A stretch of DNA of 5,612 bases from Verrucomicrobiota bacterium (GTDB lineage Bacteria; Verrucomicrobiota; Verrucomicrobiia; Limisphaerales; J093): NCBI GenBank assembly GCA_029907285.1, contig JARYMD010000301.1:1-5612 (forward strand). The letters run 5' to 3'. Each line of letters begins with the position of its first letter. The first letter of the stretch is position 1. Position numbers and translations under genes: made by a program. A model generated the notes under the pieces. The model was given only the letters and a program-made list of their open reading frames with translations. It was not told the origin of the DNA and made no database searches. Positions 1 to 5,612 of this stretch are shown piece after piece.

Positions 1-59
1 ATTGAGAGTTTTGTGTCCTTTCGAGCACGCCCCTCTCACTGGGCTTTTCATGACGCGAT

Positions 60-76
60 AAAGTGCCAGGCACTTT
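60..76. repeat. Perfect 17-base palindrome, REP-like
   Basis: The sequence AAAGTGCCAGGCACTTT has two 8-base arms that are exact reverse complements around a single A. Symmetry stops at 59/77. I recall this core (AAAGTGCC/GGCACTTT) as a dispersed intergenic palindrome in several GC-rich bacterial genomes, sometimes beside REP-associated Y1 transposases, but no such transposase is visible here. It could instead be an operator for a dimeric regulator. The one-base loop and short arms argue against a normal terminator. Confidence 0.5.
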
Positions 77-106
77 GTTTGTGCATGAACCCCTGCATAC
101 AGGTAG

Positions 107-128
107 GGCGCGCCGTCCTCGGCGCACC
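107..128. repeat. GC-rich imperfect hairpin
   Basis: GGCGCGCCG at 107-115 can pair with CGGCGCACC at 120-128 around a TCCT loop. Eight of nine positions pair and one (109/126) is mismatched. No T-run follows, so it is not a standard intrinsic terminator. It lies in non-coding sequence and could be a dispersed repeat copy, which a single window cannot show. Confidence 0.4.
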
Positions 129-199
129 GAATGCCTCAGCACAAGTCATGATTCCGGCTCGAGGACGTCTGTGCGACGAGACCATGAAGGCTGAGATTT

Positions 200-226
200 G
201 AGACACAGGACAGGGGACAGGGAAAG
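200..226. repeat. Short heptamer repeat (GRGACAG type)
   Basis: The sequence reads as consecutive degenerate heptamers: GAGACAC, AGGACAG, GGGACAG, then the partial GGAAAG. The same unit type makes up the larger array at 3091-3159, so the two are probably copies of one repeat family. It sits between genes, about 135 bases before the ppk1 start. Confidence 0.55.
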
Positions 227-305
227 GGTTTGGTGACAGTAGAGTGTAAAAGATCGCAGCGGTCCGGCGTTTGGGAGTTTCGGTGTGTCTTGCGCAGCCG
301 CCGAT

Positions 306-342
306 TTGCCGCTCGCCAACGGCTCACGCGTAAATATACAAT
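306..342 (+). promoter_or_regulatory. Possible ppk1 promoter
   Basis: An AT-rich island (TAAATATACAAT at 331-342) stands out in GC-rich surroundings just ahead of the ppk1 ATG at 362. TACAAT (337-342) matches five of six bases of a sigma-70-type -10 element, but has no good -35 at the usual distance. TAAATA (331-336) lies 19 bases after TTGCCG (306-311), a weak -35. Use of the island would give a leader of only about 13-20 bases, in line with the absence of a Shine-Dalgarno sequence. This is an inference from base composition and consensus only. Confidence 0.25.
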
Positions 343-361
343 TGCACCGGTTTATTCTCGC

Positions 362-2527
362 ATGGGCGGAAACACGCAACAGGGCCGTTATTTCAACCGC
401 GAGCTGAGCTGGCTCGAGTTTAACCAGCGCGTTCTGTATGAGGCGCTGGATGAAACCAATCCTTTGCTCGAACGGCTCAAGTTCTTCTGCATTGTAAGCT
501 CGAACCTCGACGAGTTCTTTGAGGTCCGTGTTGCGGGCATCAAGCAGCAGATCGAAAGCGGCGTTTCCACGCGGAGCCCTGACGGCCTTACACCGACGCA
601 GTGTTTCAAGGCGATCGCACGCCGAGTTCACCGCATGGTCGATGACCAATACCGCTGCTGGCGTGAGCAGCTTGCCCCAATGCTCGCTTCACACGACATC
701 CGCATCGTGCCGGTCTCAGAACTAAACCCGGAAGATCGCGCGTGGTTGGACGCGTATTACCGGGCGGAGGTGCGCCCTGTTCTTACGCCGCTTGCGATCG
801 ACCCTGCTCACCCGTTCCCACAGCTTCTAAACAAGTCGCTGAACCTGATCGCCGAGGTCACTGATCCCGGGATGAATCGGCGCAGGCGCAAGCCACGGCT
901 TGTTGTTGTGCAGGTCCCGCGCGTTCTGCCCCGGCTCATCTCTTTGCCCCGAGAAGAAACAAGGCACGATTATGTTTACCTGGGCGATCTGATAGGCAGC
1001 TACCTTGGCGATCTGCTGCCGGATGCACAGATCAACGGATGGTGGTTGTTCCGTGTAACCCGGAACAGCGAATTGTACGTCGGCGAAAAAGAGGAGAACC
1101 TTCTCCGCGCCGTCGAAACACAGTTGCACCGCCGTCTCAAAGGCCAGGCTGTGCGCTTGGAGGTGCAGGCGGGTTGTCCAAGTGCGATTTGTGATCGTCT
1201 TTTGAAAACACTCGGTCTCGCCAAGGACGATCTGTACATTATCGACGGTCCTTTAAGTCCGACTCGGCTGATGGCGCTTGCCGCCGGGGATCATTCGCCC
1301 GAGCTGCGTGATCCTCCGTTTATCCCGCCCGTGTCACCTGCTGTGCAGGATGAACCTGATCTGTTCACGGCGATTAGAAAACAGGACATCCTTCTCCATC
1401 ACCCGTACGAAAGCTTTGAAACCGTTGTGGATTTCCTTCAGCAAGCCGCCGCTGACAAACGCGTTCTCGCCATCAAACAGACGCTCTACCGCACCGGCGG
1501 CGATCCGCGGATTATCGGCGCTTTGATGGACGCGGTCCACAACGGCAAACAGGTGACAGCGGTGGTCGAACTGAAAGCCCGCTTTGACGAGGCAAACAAC
1601 ATCGAGTGGTCACGCCAGCTCGAAGAAGCCGGCGTTCATGTCGTCTATGGAGTCGTAGGCTACAAAATCCACTGCAAAGTCACACTTGTTGTTCGGCGCG
1701 ACGACGACGGGATACGCCGTTACGTTCATTTGGGCACGGGCAACTACAACCCCACAACGGCGCGCATTTACACCGACCTCGGATTGTTAACCTGCAGGCC
1801 TGATGCCGGCGAGGACGCCACAAACCTGTTCAACCTGCTTACCGGTCTGTGCCGCTTTCAATCGCCGCGCTGTTTCATTGTGGCGCCATTCGAACTTCAC
1901 AGGCGAACAATCGAACTCATCCACCGCGAAGCAGAGCACGCAAGACGCGGCCTCCCAGCCCGTATCATCGCAAAGATGAATTCACTGGTTGACACGGAAG
2001 TAATCGCCGCCCTTTACGAAGCGTCACAGGCCGGAGTCAAGATCGACCTGATAGTGCGCGGAATATGTTGCCTGCGCCCGGCAGTGCCGGGCCTGAGCGA
2101 AAACATCACTGTTCGCAGCATTGTCGGGCGTTTCCTTGAGCACAGCCGGATTTTCTGGTTCGAAAACGCCCGGCGACCCGAGGTTTACCTAGGCAGCGCT
2201 GACTGGATGCCGCGCAATTTCTTCAGTCGCGTGGAAATAATCTTCCCCGTCGAAGACGGCCGCCTGCGCGACCGAATCGAAACCGAACTGCTCGCAATAA
2301 TGCTCGCAGACAACACCAAAGCCCGCCTGCTTCAATCTGATGGCTCGTATGTGAGAGCAAAGCGGGCGTTGGGCCAGCCCGCCATCAACTGCCAATCGGA
2401 ATTCATGCGGCTGGCACTCGAAGCCGCTGCATCGAAAACCGGCAGATCAGGCCCCCAATCAAAAACGCTGCGCCCAATTAACCGTCAGCTCGCTCTCGAG
2501 TCAAGGAACACACCCCATGCACGCTGA
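362..2527 (+). CDS. ppk1: Polyphosphate kinase 1
   Basis: This enzyme reversibly moves the terminal phosphate of ATP onto inorganic polyphosphate chains; in known family members it works as an oligomer, often membrane-associated. The 721-residue product is close to the family's usual ~690-720. The N-terminal block contains NRELSWLEFNQRVL and SSNLDEFFEVR, typical of the PP_kinase N domain. The catalytic half has IKQTLYR (Arg377), ELKARFDE (Arg407), YKIHCKV (His437) and FLEHSRIF (His594). These correspond to E. coli Arg375, Arg405, the phosphorylated His435 and His592, each with a +2 offset, so the active site is intact. I chose ATG 362 because family similarity starts within ten residues of it; a TTG at 230 would add an unrelated extension. 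No Shine-Dalgarno sequence precedes it. The last ~50 residues form a low-similarity, basic tail. The stop codon lies inside rnhA, suggesting one transcript. Confidence 0.96.
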   Translation: MGGNTQQGRYFNRELSWLEFNQRVLYEALDETNPLLERLKFFCIVSSNLDEFFEVRVAGIKQQIESGVSTRSPDGLTPTQCFKAIARRVHRMVDDQYRCWREQLAPMLASHDIRIVPVSELNPEDRAWLDAYYRAEVRPVLTPLAIDPAHPFPQLLNKSLNLIAEVTDPGMNRRRRKPRLVVVQVPRVLPRLISLPREETRHDYVYLGDLIGSYLGDLLPDAQINGWWLFRVTRNSELYVGEKEENLLRAVETQLHRRLKGQAVRLEVQAGCPSAICDRLLKTLGLAKDDLYIIDGPLSPTRLMALAAGDHSPELRDPPFIPPVSPAVQDEPDLFTAIRKQDILLHHPYESFETVVDFLQQAAADKRVLAIKQTLYRTGGDPRIIGALMDAVHNGKQVTAVVELKARFDEANNIEWSRQLEEAGVHVVYGVVGYKIHCKVTLVVRRDDDGIRRYVHLGTGNYNPTTARIYTDLGLLTCRPDAGEDATNLFNLLTGLCRFQSPRCFIVAPFELHRRTIELIHREAEHARRGLPARIIAKMNSLVDTEVIAALYEASQAGVKIDLIVRGICCLRPAVPGLSENITVRSIVGRFLEHSRIFWFENARRPEVYLGSADWMPRNFFSRVEIIFPVEDGRLRDRIETELLAIMLADNTKARLLQSDGSYVRAKRALGQPAINCQSEFMRLALEAAASKTGRSGPQSKTLRPINRQLALESRNTPHAR
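2503..2507 (+). promoter_or_regulatory. Ribosome binding site for rnhA
   Basis: AAGGA ends nine bases before the rnhA ATG at 2517, and lies inside the last codons of ppk1. It is the only clear Shine-Dalgarno-like sequence in front of a gene in this window. It supports the start at 2517 and reinitiation by ribosomes finishing ppk1. Confidence 0.6.
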
Positions 2528-3065
2528 GACCCAGCCTCCGCCTGCCGGGACCCGCAAACTGAAGAAGGTGACGATTTACACCGACGGCGCCTGCCAGAGA
2601 AATCCCGGGCCCGGGGGCTGGGCCGCCGTCCTCAGATACGGCCCAAAACACCGTGAAATCTCAGGCTGCACCCCCGCAACCACAAATAACCGCATGGAGT
2701 TGCAAGCCGCTATCGAAGCATTGAACACCCTCAAACAGCCATGCGAGGTTGAATTGTGGACCGACTCCGAGTACCTGCGCATGGGAATAACTCGATGGAT
2801 GAACGCATGGAGACGCCGTGGTTGGCGCACAATCGAAGGGCAACCGGTAAAAAACCAGGACCTCTGGCGCGCCCTTGACCGGGCTGCGTCGCGCCACGTC
2901 GTTCACTGGCACTGGATCAGAGGCCACAATGGCAGCCGTGATAACGAGCGGTGCGACGAGCTGGCCCGGGCCGCGATCGGCAAAATCCACAACCGAGTTT
3001 CAACCAACAAATCGCCACGGGGACTTCTGCACCATGGACCACCAACCGCGGAACCCAGGCCATAG
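2517..3065 (+). CDS. rnhA: Ribonuclease HI
   Basis: Cytoplasmic endonuclease that cuts the RNA strand of RNA:DNA hybrids, removing R-loops and primer RNA with bound Mg2+. All catalytic positions are visible: Asp23 in YTDGAC, Glu61 in NNRMEL, Asp83 in WTDSEY, His137 in RGHNG and Asp147 in NERCDELAR. They match E. coli Asp10, Glu48, Asp70, His124 and Asp134 with a constant +13 offset, so the core has no gaps. The basic stretch around residues 88-104 (RMGITRWMNAWRRRGW) corresponds to the substrate-binding basic protrusion handle. At 182 residues it is longer than E. coli's 155: 13 extra at the N-terminus and about 14 at the C-terminus, the latter rich in Pro, Arg and His and unlike the family. 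The ATG overlaps the ppk1 stop by 11 bases and has an AAGGA site upstream, so coupled translation is likely. Confidence 0.96.
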   Translation: MHAETQPPPAGTRKLKKVTIYTDGACQRNPGPGGWAAVLRYGPKHREISGCTPATTNNRMELQAAIEALNTLKQPCEVELWTDSEYLRMGITRWMNAWRRRGWRTIEGQPVKNQDLWRALDRAASRHVVHWHWIRGHNGSRDNERCDELARAAIGKIHNRVSTNKSPRGLLHHGPPTAEPRP

Positions 3066-3090
3066 ACCGTGGAGTACACACAGCACAGAG

Positions 3091-3159
3091 GGGGCAGGAG
3101 ACAGGGGTCGGGTCAGGGGTCAGGAGGCAGAGGGGCAGGAGGCAGGAGACAGCGGGCAG
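3091..3159. repeat. Degenerate heptamer tandem array (GRGNCAG)
   Basis: About ten head-to-tail units can be read: GGGGCAG, GAGACAG, a shortened GGGTC, GGGTCAG twice, GAGGCAG, AGGGGCAG (one base longer), GAGGCAG, GAGACAG and CGGGCAG. Almost all purines lie on the + strand, and a T or C plus CAG closes each unit. It fills much of the gap between rnhA and the next gene, starting 25 bases after the rnhA stop. The shorter run at 200-226 has the same unit. The arrangement resembles the short tandemly repeated heptamers (STRR) described in cyanobacteria, although the unit differs and this is not evidence of cyanobacterial origin. Its role is unknown. Confidence 0.75.
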
Positions 3160-3267
3160 GAACCAAGATTTCGTGAATTCAAAGTTCCGGCGTAGCTGCC
3201 AAGGTCGGTCGGCAAAACCGATCCCCGGCTTGCATCGTGCGATCATGGTGTTAGTTTGCAGGCGCTT

Positions 3268-5283
3268 ATGCGGATTGGCCCGAGACGATACGGTGGAAAG
3301 CTTGTGCAGTTGGGAGTTGTTGCAATAGCCGGATTGATGACTGCCAGTGCCGCCGGGCTGGTGTACCCGGGCAGGAATCCCGGCCCCGCACACGCCGCTG
3401 TCGAAAACAATGCGCTTCGATTGTCCAACCGCGTGCTCGACATCCAGTGGCAGGTGCACGGCACACGGCTGCAGCCCGTTCTGATCCGAAACAGGATCAC
3501 AGACCAAACCCTCCCGCTTCACGACTGCGACGGGTTTGCTCTCATTCTGGCTGATGGGACAATTGCGAGATCGGCTGATCTGCAAATCCTCGAAGTACCC
3601 CGTGCCGTCCCGCTTGCCCCAGCAAACCGCGCAGCGCGGTTGTCGGAGCGGCTGCCCGGCATGATGAGCACAGCGCGCCTTGGCGCGCCGGACGGACGTT
3701 ATGATCTTGATTGGCAGTTGATACTCCGGGACGGCGCCAACGCCGTTCGCCAGCAGATAACGGTCAGAGCAAAATCAGGTCCCATTCGATTCCATGCGAT
3801 TCGTTTGATCGATCTGCCGCCGGATGGCGCGCGCGTCGTTGGAACCGTTCCGGGATCGCCAATCGTCGTCGGCAATTTCTTTGCCGCGTGCGAGCATCCA
3901 GAGGCGTTCAGCATCGTGACAAATCGCGCGCAGAGCGAGCTTCGATTGGACTTCTCGCTCGCTCAAGGACAGACGTTCACCATTGCTGCGTCGGTGGGCG
4001 TTGCGCCGCCGGGCCAGATGCGCCGCGCTTTTTCCTACTTTGTCGAGCGCGAACGGGCGCATCCGTACCGGCCTTTTCTCCACTACAATGCCTGGTACGA
4101 CATCTGTTGGGGCAACCGCAAGATCAATGAATCGGAGTGTTTGGAGGTGATCGATCTTTTCGGGCGCGAGTTGATTCAAAAGCGTGGGGTGCCGCTGGCG
4201 TCGTTCGTGTGGGACGATGGATGGGATGATCCGAAGACGCTGTGGCGGCCTTTGCAGGCGAATTTTCCGCGCGGTTTTGCGCCGGTTCTTGACCGGGCGC
4301 GGTCCTATGGAGCTGCGCTGGGTTTCTGGTTGTCTCCGTTCGGCGGCTACGGCCAGCCCGCTCAAGACCGGCTTGCCATGGGAAAAGCGCAAGGTTTCGA
4401 AACCGGGCCGCACGGTTTTCTCCTCGCTGGAACCAATTACCACGCCCGGTTTCTTGAAACCTGTGCAGGTTTCATCCGCGAATCCGGCGCGAACTTTTTC
4501 AAGTTCGACGGTTTGGCGCGTGGTGCGCATGAAACCGAGGCAATGCGGCGGCTAACACAGGCGCTCCGCGAAATAAAGCCGGACCTGTTCATTAGCATCA
4601 CAACGGGCACATGGCCGTCGCCATTCTGGCTGTGGTGGGGCGATTCGACATGGCGAGGCGGTGATGACATGGGTTTTTACGGCCAAGGCTCAAGACGAGA
4701 GCAGTGGATCACTTACCGCGACATGGACACCTATCGCCGCGTGGTTCAGCAGGCGCCCTTGTACCCGATCAATTCGCTCATGACCCAGGGGTTCCCCCTC
4801 GCCAAACACGGCATGGCAGCAGACGTCGGCGTTGATGCCGACGAGGTCCGGCGCGAACTGAGATCATTCTTTGCCAGCGGGACCTGCCTGCAAGAGTTGT
4901 ACGTGACACCGTCACGAATGACCAACCAACACTGGAACGACCTCGCCGAATGCGCCACATGGGCGCTGTCGCGAACAGATGTGTTGGTGGATACGCACTG
5001 GGTCGGCGGCGACCCCGGCACAGGCGAAGTGTACGGCTGGACGTCATGGTCTCCCGAACGAGCTGTGCTTGCGTTGCGCAATCCCATCCCCTTCGCTAAC
5101 AGCATCACGCTCGACCTCGCGCAGGTGTTCGAGCTCCCGCCAGACGCTCCGGTTCGTTACCGGCTCCACAGCCCGTGGCGTGAGGATAAGGCGCGTGCAC
5201 CGATGCGGCTTCAGGCCGGCACGCCACACCGGTTCGAGCTTCAACCATTCGAGGTTGTTGTGTACGACGCCACACCCGAGTGA
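3268..5283 (+). CDS. Exported GH-D clan-like glycoside hydrolase ('enterotoxin'-type family)
   Basis: Probably a secreted or periplasmic sugar-cleaving enzyme; the substrate cannot be told. The 671-residue product starts with a signal peptide: basic residues (RRYGGK), a hydrophobic stretch at about 12-33, and possible cleavage after ASA (28) or AHA (43). A beta-rich N-terminal part (about 45-265) includes NFFAACEHP. A barrel follows from HYNAWYDICWGN (from 272), through SFVWDDGWDD (312-321), GFWLSPFGGYG and NFFKFDG (Asp414), to TTGTWPSPFW and WWGDSTWRGGDD (456-467). The last ~100 residues (after DTHWVGGDPG, Asp575) look like a beta domain. In GH27/GH36/GH31 relatives the nucleophile is an Asp in a K-x-D strand motif, so Asp414 is the best candidate; Asp459, Asp466 or Asp467 may be the acid/base. 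I recall this motif set from proteins annotated 'enterotoxin' in Bacteroidetes and PVC genomes, but that name is not supported. ATG 3268 is preferred over TTG 3256; no Shine-Dalgarno sequence is seen. Confidence 0.8.
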   Translation: MRIGPRRYGGKLVQLGVVAIAGLMTASAAGLVYPGRNPGPAHAAVENNALRLSNRVLDIQWQVHGTRLQPVLIRNRITDQTLPLHDCDGFALILADGTIARSADLQILEVPRAVPLAPANRAARLSERLPGMMSTARLGAPDGRYDLDWQLILRDGANAVRQQITVRAKSGPIRFHAIRLIDLPPDGARVVGTVPGSPIVVGNFFAACEHPEAFSIVTNRAQSELRLDFSLAQGQTFTIAASVGVAPPGQMRRAFSYFVERERAHPYRPFLHYNAWYDICWGNRKINESECLEVIDLFGRELIQKRGVPLASFVWDDGWDDPKTLWRPLQANFPRGFAPVLDRARSYGAALGFWLSPFGGYGQPAQDRLAMGKAQGFETGPHGFLLAGTNYHARFLETCAGFIRESGANFFKFDGLARGAHETEAMRRLTQALREIKPDLFISITTGTWPSPFWLWWGDSTWRGGDDMGFYGQGSRREQWITYRDMDTYRRVVQQAPLYPINSLMTQGFPLAKHGMAADVGVDADEVRRELRSFFASGTCLQELYVTPSRMTNQHWNDLAECATWALSRTDVLVDTHWVGGDPGTGEVYGWTSWSPERAVLALRNPIPFANSITLDLAQVFELPPDAPVRYRLHSPWREDKARAPMRLQAGTPHRFELQPFEVVVYDATPE

Positions 5284-5292
5284 CCAAGTGCC

Positions 5293-5574
5293 ATGCTGGA
5301 AATCCGCGAGTATTTGGTCGTGTGGTCGGACCACGAGTTGACCCCCGCCGGACCCATCCCAACCGCCGCCGACCCAGACGGATGTTATCCCTACGAAAGC
5401 TGCGTCGAAACAAGCACCCGGCCGGTCTTGAAGGAGTTCGTTTGTGTCGAGATCGAAAATGATCTGCTGCGGACCGTCATTTGTCCCGCTCTGGGCGGAC
5501 GCGTGCATTGGGCTCGCTCAGCGGCGAAGGGTACGTCGAAATCCAACAACACCGCACCAATCCCGTGGGCCTGA
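5293..5574 (+). pseudogene. Truncated DUF5107-like gene, interrupted after about 73 residues
   Basis: The frame starts at ATG 5293, nine bases after the previous stop, so it was probably co-transcribed with the hydrolase gene. The first 73 residues resemble the N-terminus of DUF5107-containing proteins: YPYESCVETSTRPVLKEF (residues 32-49), VEIENDLLRTVICP (52-65) and GGRVHW (68-73). That pattern, with conserved 'E N x x L R x x x x P x L G G R V', is the start of a mutarotase-like beta-sandwich in proteins usually many hundreds of residues long. After residue 73 the translation (SAAKGTSKSNN...) no longer looks like the family and stops at 5574, giving only 93 residues. A transposase-like frame begins at the same place, which points to an insertion or fusion breakpoint. 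The family assignment comes from memory of the motif and is moderate; a frameshift or deletion without an insertion remains possible. Confidence 0.6.
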
Positions 5575-5612
5575 TCCGCTCCTCATTCCGCAAGAACGGC
5601 AAAGTGTGCCAC
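5508..5612 (+). mobile_element. Start of a probable IS4/IS1634-type transposase, cut by window end
   Basis: A frame different from the DUF5107-like gene is open from 5463 to the window end. From 5532 it reads YVEIQQHRTNPV, then GLIRSSFRKNGKVCH. This has the layout of the N-terminus of IS1634-like (IS4 superfamily) transposases: Y-V-E-I, a short basic linker, then (L/I)-R-x-S-(Y/F)-R-x-x-G-K-V. No ATG or GTG lies in frame; the only near-cognate starts are TTG at 5508 and TTG at 5481, and the position where the usual Met would be (5529-5531) is GGG. So the left end may be truncated, or the gene may start at TTG 5508. No terminal inverted repeat can be defined with only one end visible. The catalytic DDE region would lie outside the window. 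Confidence 0.5.

Larger units (their letters stand above)
1..361. other. Gene-free leader region upstream of ppk1
   Basis: I see no convincing coding region here. The open frames on both strands are short, overlap one another and carry no recognisable motif. A TTG-initiated extension of the ppk1 frame reaches back to 230, but its 44 extra residues do not look like the start of a polyphosphate kinase. The stretch holds three small structured elements that are listed separately: a palindrome at 60-76, a hairpin at 107-128 and a heptamer repeat at 200-226. A short AT-rich patch at 331-342 may be the ppk1 promoter. No end of an upstream gene could be identified at positions 1-60. Confidence 0.6.

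Noticed and set aside
230..361. TTG-initiated 44-residue N-terminal extension of ppk1
   Set aside because: No family similarity, a rare start codon, and it begins directly after the heptamer repeat; ATG 362 fits the known N-terminus and the AT-rich promoter-like patch would lie inside the extension.
146..649. 167-residue open frame on the minus strand over the ppk1 start
   Set aside because: It is antisense to the conserved ppk1 N-terminus and shows no domain signature.
2076..2092. GCCCGGC/GCCGGGC hairpin with AGT loop in ppk1
   Set aside because: It lies in coding sequence with no sign of regulatory placement; likely chance.
2604..2615. Perfect 12-base palindrome CCCGGGCCCGGG in rnhA
   Set aside because: It encodes part of the conserved NPGPGG motif of RNase HI, so protein constraint and GC-rich codons explain it.
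3203..3223. Hairpin GGTCGGT/ACCGATC after rnhA as a terminator
   Set aside because: Only seven pairs including one G:T, a seven-base loop and no T-run; too weak to call.
3256..3267. TTG start four codons before the hydrolase ATG
   Set aside because: ATG 3268 gives a normal signal peptide start with basic residues, and TTG 3256 has no better ribosome site.
3268..3396. Twin-arginine (Tat) export signal in the hydrolase N-terminus
   Set aside because: An RR pair and a following Lys are present, but the consensus Phe-Leu is replaced by Gly-Gly, so an ordinary Sec signal is more likely.
2917..3585. 222-residue open frame on the minus strand across the rnhA/hydrolase gap
   Set aside because: It is antisense to two recognised genes and passes through the heptamer array, giving a low-complexity Cys/Pro/Leu stretch with no motif.
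3775..4530. 251-residue open frame on the minus strand
   Set aside because: It lies opposite the hydrolase gene, has no recognisable motif, and is a typical by-product of GC-rich codon use.

Overview
The window looks like part of a moderately GC-rich chromosome (by eye high-50s percent GC) from a bacterium that is probably in the Planctomycetes-Verrucomicrobia-Chlamydiae group, most likely Verrucomicrobiota. That assignment is an inference. It rests on a secreted sugar-hydrolase-like protein of a type I recall from Verrucomicrobiota, Planctomycetes and Bacteroidetes, a following DUF5107-like gene, purine-rich heptamer repeats between genes, and mostly absent Shine-Dalgarno sequences. No rRNA, tRNA or CRISPR array is visible.

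Layout, all genes on the + strand. Positions 1-361 hold no convincing gene, but contain a short perfect palindrome (60-76), a GC-rich hairpin (107-128) and a small heptamer repeat (200-226). Then comes ppk1 (362-2527), a full-length polyphosphate kinase with both active-site histidines. Its last 11 bases overlap the start of rnhA (2517-3065), a ribonuclease HI with the complete catalytic set. The 202-base gap 3066-3267 carries a larger array of the same heptamer type (3091-3159). Next is a gene for an exported protein of about 671 residues (3268-5283), with a barrel domain resembling the GH-D clan (alpha-galactosidase-like) and the sequence style of a family often mislabelled 'enterotoxin'. 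Nine bases later a second gene starts (5293) that resembles the beginning of DUF5107 proteins. After about 73 residues it loses resemblance to that family, and a transposase-like reading frame (IS4/IS1634 type) runs in another frame to the window end.

The first two genes probably form one housekeeping transcription unit (polyphosphate synthesis plus RNA:DNA hybrid removal), translationally coupled. The second pair looks like a carbohydrate-use unit whose downstream member was broken by an insertion sequence. I see no defence system or other clearly new multi-gene system. The most interesting points are the repeated heptamer arrays, the uncharacterised glycosidase-like protein, and the abrupt DUF5107/transposase junction.
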